From Micromonospora sp. U21 (GTDB taxonomy: Bacteria > Actinomycetota > Actinomycetes > Mycobacteriales > Micromonosporaceae): a stretch of DNA of 64,000 nt. The position numbers and the translations under genes were made by a program. The notes under the pieces were generated by a model. The model had not been told where the DNA came from and searched no databases. It worked only from the letters and a program-made list of their open reading frames with translations. Positions 41,151 through 48,723 of this stretch are shown here, in pieces; the first letter of the stretch is position 1, and each line of letters opens with the position of its first letter. The stretch covers positions 248,001-312,000 of the forward strand of contig NZ_JAGPYK010000002.1 in the NCBI RefSeq assembly GCF_018070045.1. The letters are read 5' to 3'.

Positions 41151-41752
41151 TCCGCGTCCTGCTCGCCGATGACGAGGAGCTGATGCGGGTCGCCGTCGCC
41201 GCGCTGCTCGGGCTCGAGCCGGACATCGAGGTGGTGGCCCAGGCCGCCGAGGGTCGGGCCGCGGTCGACGCCGCGCTGGCGCATCGTCCCGACGTGGCCG
41301 TGGTGGACCTGGAGATGCCTGGCCTGGACGGCATCGACGTGGCCGCCGAGCTGACCCGGGCACTGCCCGCCTGTGCGGTGGTGGTGTTGACCGGGCACGG
41401 CCGGCCGGGGCACCTGCGGCAGGCGTTGACGGCCGGAGCGCGGGGATTCCTGCCCAAGGGCTCGCCGGGCGGCGCGCTCGCCGACGTCATCCGCCGCGTG
41501 CACGGCGGCGGTCGGTACGTCGACCCGTCGCTCGCCGCGGATGCGCTGACCCTGCCCACCTGCCCGCTGACCCCCCGCGAGCTGGAGACGCTGCGGCTGG
41601 CCGAGTTCGGCGCTCCGGTGGCGGTGATCGCCCGCCGGGTGCACCTGTCCACCGGCACGGTGCGCAACCATCTCTCCGCCGCCGTGCAGAAGCTCGGCGC
41701 GGCCGACCGGGCCGATGCGGTGCGTACGGCCCGCGACAACGGCTGGCTCTGA
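41147..41752 (+). CDS. NarL/DesR-type response regulator
   Basis: A 201-residue regulator: receiver domain (VLLADDEELMRVAVAALLGL, phospho-Asp in VAVVDLEMPGLDG, Lys in FLPKGSPGG) and LuxR-type helix-turn-helix (LTPRELETLRLAEFGAPVAV then RRVHLSTGTVRNHLSAAVQKL). It is translationally coupled to the preceding kinase, so they form a DesK/DesR-like pair. Targets unknown; the divergent membrane protein gene at 38960 is a candidate. Confidence 0.94.
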   Translation: MIRVLLADDEELMRVAVAALLGLEPDIEVVAQAAEGRAAVDAALAHRPDVAVVDLEMPGLDGIDVAAELTRALPACAVVVLTGHGRPGHLRQALTAGARGFLPKGSPGGALADVIRRVHGGGRYVDPSLAADALTLPTCPLTPRELETLRLAEFGAPVAVIARRVHLSTGTVRNHLSAAVQKLGAADRADAVRTARDNGWL

Positions 41753-41849
41753 CCGGGCCGACCGTCCTGCGTCGCTCATCTCCCCTCGCCGGTGGCCTCC
41801 GGGGGTTGCGGGCCCGTTGAGCGGTGCAGCGAGCCCTAACCCGCCGGGC

Positions 41850-41855
41850 TAGCGT
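41850..41855 (+). promoter_or_regulatory. Leaderless -10 box TAGCGT
   Basis: TAGCGT is 6 nt before GTG 41862 with no ribosome binding site, so the mRNA likely starts at the GTG. Confidence 0.6.
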
Positions 41856-41861
41856 GGGTCG

Positions 41862-42377
41862 GTGCGTACGGTGGAACTGGTCTGCTCGGCCGGGTTGGAC
41901 ACCGCGGTCCGGTCCGCCTGGGACCGGCTGGCCGCGGCCGGGCTGCCCAGCCTGGCCCGCAACACCCACCCGACCAACCGGCCGCACCTGACCCTCGCCG
42001 CGGTGGACGGGTTCCCGCCCGGGGCCGAGCACCGCCTGGCCAACCTGTTCGACGCGGTGCTGCCGGTGCCGGTCACACTCGACCGCATCGTCGTCCTCGA
42101 CGGCAGTGCCCCGTTGGTCTGGCTCGTGCGACCCGCGCCGGCGCTGACCGCGCTGCACGCCGCCGTCTGGGACGTCCTCGCCGACGCCGTCGGACATCGT
42201 CCGTGGCACGCGCCCGGTGCTTGGGTGCCGCACCTGAGCCTGGCCCTGCGGTTCCGCAACGCGGACCTGCGGCTGGCCCGGGCGGTCGCCGGCGGTCAGC
42301 GGCCGACAGGTGCCTTCGTCGCGGCCCGTAGCTACGACGGCGCCGACCGGACGGTGACGCCGCTGACCCACGTCTGA
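41862..42377 (+). CDS. 2'-5' RNA ligase/cyclic phosphodiesterase-like protein
   Basis: A 171-residue 2H-phosphoesterase. The two catalytic H-x-T/S motifs are TNRPHLTLAAVDGF (about residue 46) and WVPHLSLALRFRN (about 126), at the usual spacing. Family members (ThpR, LigT) hydrolyse 2',3'-cyclic phosphates or ligate tRNA halves in vitro. The second motif has Ser for Thr, which is allowed. Monocistronic; substrate unknown. Confidence 0.9.
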   Translation: MRTVELVCSAGLDTAVRSAWDRLAAAGLPSLARNTHPTNRPHLTLAAVDGFPPGAEHRLANLFDAVLPVPVTLDRIVVLDGSAPLVWLVRPAPALTALHAAVWDVLADAVGHRPWHAPGAWVPHLSLALRFRNADLRLARAVAGGQRPTGAFVAARSYDGADRTVTPLTHV

Positions 42378-42430
42378 GCTGCCGCGACCGTCCGGTCCGG
42401 GTAACGGTCATCGCTCCGTCAGCATTACGT

Positions 42431-42472
42431 GGAGGGCCCGGTACCACGCTCGGCGTCGCACCGGGCCCCTCC
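42431..42472. terminator. Bidirectional terminator
   Basis: GGAGGGCCCGGT pairs with ACCGGGCCCCTCC (one bulged C) across a 17-nt loop, between the convergent RNA-ligase-like and GH43 genes. Confidence 0.68.
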
Positions 42473-42480
42473 CTGTCGTG

Positions 42481-44703
42481 TCAGCGGTAGAAGCGCAGGT
42501 AGTCGAAATCGGCGGTGACCGGCGGCTCGGCGCCGCCGTGCGCGACCAGCCCGATCCGCGGGGTGGTGTCGGCCGGGAAGGTCCACACCGCACCCCACGT
42601 CCAGTTCCGCCCGTCCCGGCTGGAGCCGGCCCGGAACTCGTGCTCTCCGGTGGCCGGGTCGAGGTGGTGCGCCAGCCGCAGCCAGGTGGTGGTGGCCGGG
42701 GTGCCGACGATGCTGCCGCCGTACACCGGCTGGCCGGCGAAGGGCAGCTCGTAGCCGTACTCGACCTGCCGGGTGTTCCAGATCGCGACCTGGGCCAGCC
42801 GGGCGAACCGGTCGTCGTCCACGTACGCGACCAGCCCGGCCTGCTGGTAGTTGCGGACCGTCTCCTCGCCCAGGTCCAGCGTCACCTTCGTCTCCACCAC
42901 GTAGTCGCCGCGCGGCGCGTCGCGCAGCAGCACCGCTGCGGTGTTGCCGGTGCCGGTCAGGTCGGCGGCCTGTACCGGCCAGTGCAGCGCGCCGCCAGCG
43001 ACGGTGGCCGCGGGGTCCTCGCGGACCCACCGCCAGTCGCCGTCCAGGCCGTCGCCGAACTCGTCGGAGTACGCCCGCAGCGGCGCGCCGATCCGGGGCT
43101 CGGGCACCGCCCGCCGGGCCGGCTCGTACAGCCCGGCCACGCTGACGTTGTCGAACACGGCCGGGCCGCCGGTGGCGGTCAGTCCCGGTCGACCGGCGAC
43201 CGGACGATCGAGGCGCAGCGACACCACGGCGAGCTGGTCACCGAGCCGGGCCGGGCTCAGCTCGGCGACGAGCTGCCGGCCGCGTACCTCGATGGCCAGG
43301 TTGTGCCGGTCGGCCAGGTCGAGCCCGGCGGGCAGCGGCGCGGTGGCGCGCCGGTCGCCGTCGCGGGCCACCAGCCGGCCGGCCGCGTCCACCCGGACCT
43401 CGACCCGGTCGCCGAGGGTGATCCCGGCGGTGGCCGCGCCGGTCAGCCGCAGGTCGGCCTCCGCCCGGACGTCGCCGCCGACGGTGGTCCGGCTGGTCAG
43501 TGCGCCGCTGCCAGTGAGCTGGCCGTCGGTGACCCGCCAGTCGCCGGCGGCACGTCGCCAGCCGGCCAGCCCGGCGGCGCCGAACCGGTCGTCGACCCGG
43601 CCGGTGGTCACCGGCGCGGGCCGGGCGCCGTCGGACGGACCGGCGCCGGCGTTCACCGTCGGCCAGCCGTCGATCCAGTCGAGCCGGTCCAGCAGCATCG
43701 GGCGTTCGTTGATGCCGAACGGCTCGTCCAGGTACGGGTCGGCGCGGTCGATGGCGTGGTAGACGATCCAGTCCTGGCCGGACAGGTCCGTGAGGAAGCC
43801 GTTGTGCCCCGTGCCGATCCACCGGTTGCCGTTCTGGGTGAGCACCGGTGTGCCGCCGGCCCGGGAGGCGGTCAGCGCGACGCCGTCGCGGTCGGTGAAC
43901 GGACCACGCGGGCTGCGCGCGCGTCCGACCTGGACGGAGTAGCCGGTGGCCGGGCCGGCGCAGCAGTTCGCGGTGGAGGCGAACAGGTAGTACCAGCCAT
44001 CGTGGCGCAGCACGTAGCTGCCCTCGAACTTGTTGTCGATCGCCACAAGTGTCGGCGTGCCGACCGCGGTCAGCCCGTCCGGGCTGAGCTCGGTGACCGA
44101 TATGCCGCCGTAGTAGCTGCCGTGGTAAAGGTAGCCGCGGCCGTCGACGTCGGTGAACTGGCTGGGGTCGATGGTCCACAGGTAGCCACCACCACCGCCG
44201 GGACGCGGTGCGACGACCGGCTGTGCGGCGAAGGTCCACGGCCCGGTCGGGGTGGGGGCGGTGGCGGCGCCGATGGCGTAGTCGCTGCCCTCGGTGGAGA
44301 CCGTGGTGTCGGTGACCGTCACGTACATGACCCACCGGTCGCCGAGGCGGCGCACGTCCGGCGCCCAGAACCCCGCCCCGGGCGCCGCGTACGGCGGGCG
44401 CTGGTCGGGGCCGAACGCGTCGCCGACGTACGTCCAGTCGACCAGGTCGGCCGAGCGGGCGGTGGGCACGCGGTGGAACTCGTGCTCGCCCTCGCGGAGC
44501 GGGTCGGTGGTGCCGTAGGCGTACCAGAAGCCGTCGTCGCCGCGGACGATGACCGGATCGGCGAGGGTGTCGCCGACGGCGGTCGAGATCGGGTTGCGGT
44601 AGCGGGACGGGCCGTCGGAGCCGACAGCGGGAGCGGGTGAGCCGGCGGCCAGGATCAGACCGAGCCCGGCGGCGAGCGCGCCACCGCGGCGGAGATGTCG
44701 CAT
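42481..44703 (-). CDS. Secreted GH43-family glycosidase with C-terminal lectin-like domains
   Basis: A 740-residue exported enzyme (signal MRHLRRGGALAAGLGLILAA...APAVG). The N-terminal ~310 residues form a GH43 five-bladed propeller: general base Asp in TLADPVIVRGDDGFWYAYG, pKa-modulating Asp in YLWTIDPSQFTD, general acid Glu in IDNKFEGSYVLRHDGWYYL. Two concanavalin-like modules follow (about 350-530 and 550-740; VFDNVSVAGLY and YSDEFGDGLDGDWRWVRED). GH43 enzymes cleave arabinose or xylose side chains or arabinan. The promoter carries a LacI-type palindrome. Confidence 0.92.
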   Translation of the reverse strand: MRHLRRGGALAAGLGLILAAGSPAPAVGSDGPSRYRNPISTAVGDTLADPVIVRGDDGFWYAYGTTDPLREGEHEFHRVPTARSADLVDWTYVGDAFGPDQRPPYAAPGAGFWAPDVRRLGDRWVMYVTVTDTTVSTEGSDYAIGAATAPTPTGPWTFAAQPVVAPRPGGGGGYLWTIDPSQFTDVDGRGYLYHGSYYGGISVTELSPDGLTAVGTPTLVAIDNKFEGSYVLRHDGWYYLFASTANCCAGPATGYSVQVGRARSPRGPFTDRDGVALTASRAGGTPVLTQNGNRWIGTGHNGFLTDLSGQDWIVYHAIDRADPYLDEPFGINERPMLLDRLDWIDGWPTVNAGAGPSDGARPAPVTTGRVDDRFGAAGLAGWRRAAGDWRVTDGQLTGSGALTSRTTVGGDVRAEADLRLTGAATAGITLGDRVEVRVDAAGRLVARDGDRRATAPLPAGLDLADRHNLAIEVRGRQLVAELSPARLGDQLAVVSLRLDRPVAGRPGLTATGGPAVFDNVSVAGLYEPARRAVPEPRIGAPLRAYSDEFGDGLDGDWRWVREDPAATVAGGALHWPVQAADLTGTGNTAAVLLRDAPRGDYVVETKVTLDLGEETVRNYQQAGLVAYVDDDRFARLAQVAIWNTRQVEYGYELPFAGQPVYGGSIVGTPATTTWLRLAHHLDPATGEHEFRAGSSRDGRNWTWGAVWTFPADTTPRIGLVAHGGAEPPVTADFDYLRFYR

Positions 44704-44763
44704 GTGGACCTGCCTTGGGGGAGTTGGCGGTGCATCGACAAGGGCGGTGTGTGCCTCCGTTTC

Positions 44764-44787
44764 TACAACGATGGATACAACGTTGTA
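44764..44787. promoter_or_regulatory. LacI-type operator of the GH43 gene
   Basis: TACAACGTTGTA (44776-44787) is a perfect 12-bp palindrome with a second half-site TACAACG at 44764-44770. On the minus strand it overlaps a possible promoter (TTTACA, 18 bp, TAGAAA). It matches the operator at 28230-28242 and suggests one LacI-family regulator, not encoded in this window, for both. Confidence 0.72.
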
Positions 44788-44848
44788 AAGACCGTCGGAG
44801 TCGGACCCCTCTGACGAGTACGTCGCTGGCCGGGGCGATGATGGGGCG

Positions 44849-45592
44849 ATGAGCGCTGTCACCGAGGGCCGGGGCCTGGCCGAGCTGGCCGCCCTGCTGG
44901 CCGACGGCACCCGGGCCGGCATCTGCCTCGCGCTGCTCGACGGCCGCGCCTGGACGGCTGGGGAGCTGGCCCGGCGGGCCGGGGTCGCGCCGTCGACCGC
45001 GAGCGACCACCTCACCCGGCTGGTCCGGGGTGGGCTGCTGGTCGAGGAGCGGCAGGGCCGGCACCGCTACCTGCGGCTGGCCGGACCGTCGGTGGCCCAG
45101 CTGATCGAGAGCCTGGCCGGGCACGCCCCGGCCGCACCCGCGCCGACCGGGTCGCTGCGGGCGACCATCGCCGGTGCCGCTCTGGCGTACGCCCGCACCT
45201 GCTACGACCACCTCGCCGGGCGGCTGGGCGTGCTGATGTACGACGCGCTGCTGGACGACGGGCGGCTGGACCGGGCCAGCGGGCTGACGCTGACGCCCGA
45301 CGGGTGGGCCTGGGCGGCCGGGCTGGGCGTACCGGTGGACGTGCTGCGCAGCGCTCGGCGCCCGGTGGTCCGGGACTGCCTGGACTGGACCGAGCGCCGG
45401 CCGCACCTGGCCGGCGCGCTCGGCGCGGCGCTGTGCCGTCGCTTCGCCGAGCTGGGCTGGACCACACGGAGCACCGGCCGCGCCGTCCGATTGACTCCGA
45501 CCGGCCGTCCCGCCCTGGCCGACACCCTGGACATCCCCGAGGAGAAGTTGAGCTTCGCCCCGTCCCCGCCACCCAGCAGCGGCCGAGCCTGA
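44849..45592 (+). CDS. ArsR-family winged-helix regulator with C-terminal extension
   Basis: A 247-residue regulator. The N-terminal ~85 residues are an ArsR-like winged helix: ELAALLADGTRAGICLALLD, WTAGELARRAGVAPSTASDH, LTRLVRGGLLVEERQGRHRY. The C-terminal ~150 residues (TCYDHLAGRLGVLMYDALLD, CLDWTERRPHLAGALGAALC) recur in one actinobacterial subgroup of this family and may bind a ligand. CxxD/CLDW cysteines are spaced too far apart to call a metal site. It is divergent from the GH43 gene, but the operator there is of LacI type, so this may not be its regulator. Confidence 0.88.
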   Translation: MSAVTEGRGLAELAALLADGTRAGICLALLDGRAWTAGELARRAGVAPSTASDHLTRLVRGGLLVEERQGRHRYLRLAGPSVAQLIESLAGHAPAAPAPTGSLRATIAGAALAYARTCYDHLAGRLGVLMYDALLDDGRLDRASGLTLTPDGWAWAAGLGVPVDVLRSARRPVVRDCLDWTERRPHLAGALGAALCRRFAELGWTTRSTGRAVRLTPTGRPALADTLDIPEEKLSFAPSPPPSSGRA

Positions 45593-45642
45593 CCCCTGGC
45601 TCCGGCGTCGTGCGCGATCATGGCGGCGGGGCGGGGCCGGCG

Positions 45643-45682
45643 GGATTGTTCGGTGGGGGGCGAACGGTCCGGGTTCTACGGT
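45643..45682 (+). promoter_or_regulatory. P450 promoter: shared 12-mer plus leaderless TACGGT
   Basis: GGATTGTTCGGT (45643-45654) recurs exactly at 47664-47675 before the next transcription unit. TACGGT (45677-45682) lies 6 nt before GTG 45689, giving a leaderless start. Confidence 0.55.
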
Positions 45683-45688
45683 CGGGCG

Positions 45689-46780
45689 GTGACTGATCGC
45701 TGGCCCGTTGTTCCGCCCGCTGCCGAAGTGCCGGCGTGCGGGCCTCCCAGGTTCGAGACCGGCAGCGGTTGGTGGGTGACCCGGCACGCCGACGTCCGGG
45801 CGGCTCTGACCGATCCGGCCTTTCAGGTACCGGCCGTGGACACCGGGCCACCCGGCACCCTCGCGTGGCTGCGCGGCGCCGTCAGCCGGTTCAGCACGCC
45901 GGAGCGGCACGCCGAGCGCCGGGCGATCGGGGTGACCGCGCTGTCCGCGCTGGACCCGGGCGAGCTGCGGCACGAGGCGGCCCGCCGGAGCGCCGCCGCC
46001 CTGGACCAGGCCGGTGCCCACCTCGACGTGATGCGCGAACTGGCCAGGCCGGTGCCGCTTCGGGTGCTGGCCGACCGACTCGGCCTCACCGATCCGGCCG
46101 CCGCCGGGACGGCGGTCGCGGCCGTCGCCGCCGCGTACCACCCGGGAGCCGGTCCGGCGCTGGTCCGGCGCGCCGACCGGGCGGTGGCGACGCTGCTGAC
46201 GCTCTGCCCGCCGGCCACGCCGGAGATACGGGCGAACCTGATCGGCCTGCTGGTCCAGGCGTGCGACGCGACCGCCGGCCTGATCGGCGCCGCCGCCCAC
46301 CATCTGCTGCCCGCTGACCGCGAGGCCGCCGACCCGCCAGCCGGGAAGCGACCGGCCGACCCGCCGGCCCGAGAACAAGCGGGCCTGCCCCTCCGGGAGG
46401 GGACGGCGGACCTGTTGGCCGAGGTGCTGCGGATCGACCCGCCGGTCCGGGCCACCCGGCGGGTCACCGTCGCCGCGGTACGGCTGGGCGGCCAGGACCT
46501 GCCAGCGGGTAGCCCGGTGCTGCTCCGGTTCGACGCCGCCAACCGCGACCCGGAGGCGTTCGCCGAGCCGGCCGCGTTCCGGCCCGGCCGGCCCGGCGCC
46601 GGGCTGCTCACCTTCGGCGCGGGGGAGCGCGGCTGCCCCGGCGACCGGCACGCCCTGGCCCTCGCCACCGGGGTGCTCGACGTGCTGCGGGAGCGCTGCC
46701 TGCGTACCCGTGATCTCCTGCGGCACGAGCCGCACCCGACCCTGCGGATACCGACGACCCTGGGGGTGACCGTCCGATGA
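45689..46780 (+). CDS. Cytochrome P450
   Basis: A 363-residue P450. The heme-binding loop is LTFGAGERGCPGDRHALALA (Cys ligand present). The E-x-x-R motif is in LLAEVLRIDPPVRATRR, and LVQACDATAGLIGAAAHHLL stands for the I-helix, with A-T but not the usual A-G-x-E/D-T. It is shorter than the ~400 residues usual for actinobacterial P450s, and an insertion rich in Pro/Ala (REAADPPAGKRPADPPARE) follows the I-helix. It overlaps the next gene (ATGA). Substrate unknown; neighbours suggest specialised metabolism. The leaderless -10 supports GTG 45689. Confidence 0.9.
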   Translation: MTDRWPVVPPAAEVPACGPPRFETGSGWWVTRHADVRAALTDPAFQVPAVDTGPPGTLAWLRGAVSRFSTPERHAERRAIGVTALSALDPGELRHEAARRSAAALDQAGAHLDVMRELARPVPLRVLADRLGLTDPAAAGTAVAAVAAAYHPGAGPALVRRADRAVATLLTLCPPATPEIRANLIGLLVQACDATAGLIGAAAHHLLPADREAADPPAGKRPADPPAREQAGLPLREGTADLLAEVLRIDPPVRATRRVTVAAVRLGGQDLPAGSPVLLRFDAANRDPEAFAEPAAFRPGRPGAGLLTFGAGERGCPGDRHALALATGVLDVLRERCLRTRDLLRHEPHPTLRIPTTLGVTVR

Positions 46781-47574
46781 TCGACCGCCGTGCCGCGTTC
46801 CGCGCCCTGCACCACACCGGCCGCCCGCTGCTGCTGCCGAACGCCTGGGACCACGCCTCGGCGGCGGCGCTCGCCGCGCAAGGCCATCCGGCGATCGGCA
46901 CCACCAGTCTCGGGGTCGCCGCGGCGGCCGGCCGGCCCGACGGCGTGGCGGCCACCGGACCCGAGACCCTGGCCCTGGCGCGCCGGCTCGGCCGGCTGCC
47001 GGTGCTGCTCACCGTCGACGTGGAGGCCGGGTTCAGCGACGATCCGGGCGCGGTCGCCGGGTATGTTGCGGAGTTGGCCGGGCTCGGCGCGGTCGGGGTC
47101 AACCTGGAGGACGGGCGGGCCGACGGCACCCTGGCCGATCCGGAGTGCACCGCCGACAAGATCGCGGCGGTGAAGGCCGCGGTGCCGGACCTGTTCGTCA
47201 ACGCCCGCACCGACACCTGGTGGCTCGGGGTGGCCGACCCGCTGCCGCGGACCCTGGCCCGCGCCCGGGCCTACCGGGCCGCCGGCGCCGACGGGATCTT
47301 CGTGCCCGGCACCGTCGACCTGGCGACGCTGCGGGTGCTGACCGAACGGATCGACGCGCCGCTGAACGCGCTGTACCAGCCGGGTGGGCCGGGGCTGGAC
47401 CAGCTGGGCCGGGCCGGGGTCGCCCGGGTCAGCACCGGCTCATTGCTGTTCCGGGCCGCGCTGGCCGCCGCCGTCGCCACCGCCGACGCGGTCCGTGCCG
47501 CCGGGTTCACGGCGCCGCCGGGGCTGCCGTCGTACGCCGAGGTGCAGGGCCTGGTGCCGGCGGACGCGGACTGA
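46777..47574 (+). CDS. Isocitrate lyase/PEP mutase-family protein
   Basis: A 265-residue TIM-barrel enzyme of the ICL/PEPM superfamily: LLLPNAWDHASAAALAAQGH, GTTSLGVAAAAGRPDG, VDVEAGFSDDPGAVAGYVAE, VGVNLEDGRADGTL and FVNARTDTWWLG. The D-x-E...E and R-T-D residues that bind Mg and substrate are present. The K-x-C-G-H lyase motif of isocitrate lyase is absent, so it probably belongs to the oxaloacetate-decarboxylase/PEP-mutase-like branch acting on C-C or C-P bonds. It is translationally coupled to the P450. Confidence 0.88.
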   Translation: MIDRRAAFRALHHTGRPLLLPNAWDHASAAALAAQGHPAIGTTSLGVAAAAGRPDGVAATGPETLALARRLGRLPVLLTVDVEAGFSDDPGAVAGYVAELAGLGAVGVNLEDGRADGTLADPECTADKIAAVKAAVPDLFVNARTDTWWLGVADPLPRTLARARAYRAAGADGIFVPGTVDLATLRVLTERIDAPLNALYQPGGPGLDQLGRAGVARVSTGSLLFRAALAAAVATADAVRAAGFTAPPGLPSYAEVQGLVPADAD

Positions 47575-47663
47575 CGGTCGTCGCCGCGCCCGGGCGGTGG
47601 TTCGTCACCGCGCGGCGCGCCTGCCGTGCCTCGGCCCCGCCGCTCCCTTCGGGGTAGATAGGA

Positions 47664-47700
47664 GGATTGTTCGGTCCATTCCGGTCCCGATGATTACGGT
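47664..47700 (+). promoter_or_regulatory. Promoter of the AsnB operon with shared 12-mer
   Basis: GGATTGTTCGGT (47664-47675) followed by TACGGT at 47695-47700 repeats the pair of elements seen before the P450, with 3 bp less between them. The transcription start would be about 44 nt before ATG 47751. Confidence 0.5.
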
Positions 47701-47750
47701 GTGTTGAGGGCGATCTACCGACAGTCGTGACCGGAGAAGGGACCCCCGTC

Positions 47751-48719
47751 ATGCGAGTGCCCAGCCGTAGTCCGGGACAGCAACCCCGTCCGCCCGTGTC
47801 GCCCACCACCCCGGCTCGCCGGCGGCCCTCCGGCACCACTCCCCGTCGCCTTCCCGCCACCGCCCCCGACCTCGCCGCCTACCGGGCGGCCGTCGCCGAC
47901 CTGCTGGTCGAGGTGGGTGCCCTGGCCGACGCGGCCAGCACCCGGGCCCGTCAGGTACTCATCGACGAGCGGCTGCGCGAACCTGCACTCGCCGCGGTGC
48001 TCGACGCCACCCCGCAGGGGCTGATCGGCGCGCGCGAGACGCTGTTGCTGGAGATGGCGCGCTACCAGCCGAACGAGCGCACCTCGGCGCGTGACCTCAC
48101 CGCGCTGGTCCGGATCTACCTGCTCTCCCGCATCGACGTGCTGTGGTGGCAGGACGCCCCCACCTTCGTCACCGACGACCAGGTCAACGGCAGTGCCGAC
48201 CTGATCGACCTGGAGTGGCTGCGTCGCCGCGACCTGCTGTGCTTCCGCTACCAGCAGCAGCCCGCCACCATGCTGGGGCGGGCCGCGCGAGCGCTGCGTC
48301 GCCGGCTGCGGCCGGACGCCACCCCGCGCACCGCCGGGCTATTGTTCCGGCGTGCCCGGCGGGAGGTGGTCGCGCTGCTCAACGAGATCGGGCGGGAGTT
48401 CGCCGCGGCGGCGCCGCCGGCCACCCCGCCGCTCTGGGTGACCAGTCTGGTCCGCAGCACCGAGCACCAGTACCGGCTGCGCCGCCTGGGCTACGCCGCG
48501 ATGCTGCCCAGCGGGCACTGCCTCGGCTACTCGATGGACGTCGAGCTGGCCTGGTACGAGCGCTTCGGCGCACGCGAAACGCTGGCGGAACTGCTGCTGG
48601 CCCGGCAGGAGGCCGGCGAGCTCAACGTGATCGACGAGGGGCAGGCCTGGCACCTCTGTCTCGCGCCCACCGCCCGACGTCGGCTGCGCCGCGCGTACGA
48701 AGCCGAGATGGGGGTCTGA
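47751..48719 (+). CDS. Unknown protein paired with AsnB
   Basis: A 322-residue protein with a Pro/Arg/Thr-rich, probably disordered first ~45 residues (SPTTPARRRPSGTTPRRLP), then a mainly helical soluble domain: AVADLLVEVGALADAASTRA, LTALVRIYLLSRIDVLWW, GLLFRRARREVVALLNEIGR and a C-terminal SGHCLGYSMDVELAWYERFG. I do not recognise the family. GGAGAAGG precedes ATG 47751. It ends 4 nt before the asparagine synthetase-like gene, so the two proteins are made together; it may be a substrate-binding or partner protein for it. Confidence 0.78.
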   Translation: MRVPSRSPGQQPRPPVSPTTPARRRPSGTTPRRLPATAPDLAAYRAAVADLLVEVGALADAASTRARQVLIDERLREPALAAVLDATPQGLIGARETLLLEMARYQPNERTSARDLTALVRIYLLSRIDVLWWQDAPTFVTDDQVNGSADLIDLEWLRRRDLLCFRYQQQPATMLGRAARALRRRLRPDATPRTAGLLFRRARREVVALLNEIGREFAAAAPPATPPLWVTSLVRSTEHQYRLRRLGYAAMLPSGHCLGYSMDVELAWYERFGARETLAELLLARQEAGELNVIDEGQAWHLCLAPTARRRLRRAYEAEMGV

Positions 48720-48723
48720 GCCG

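Noticed and set aside
38850..41363. Long minus-strand frame across the membrane protein and kinase genes
   Set aside because: It is Arg/Pro/Ala-rich without any domain and overlaps two well-supported genes on both strands.
43238..46735. Very long minus-strand frame (over 1100 codons) across GH43, ArsR and P450 genes
   Set aside because: Composition is that of an antisense/out-of-frame shadow; three recognisable genes occupy the same DNA.
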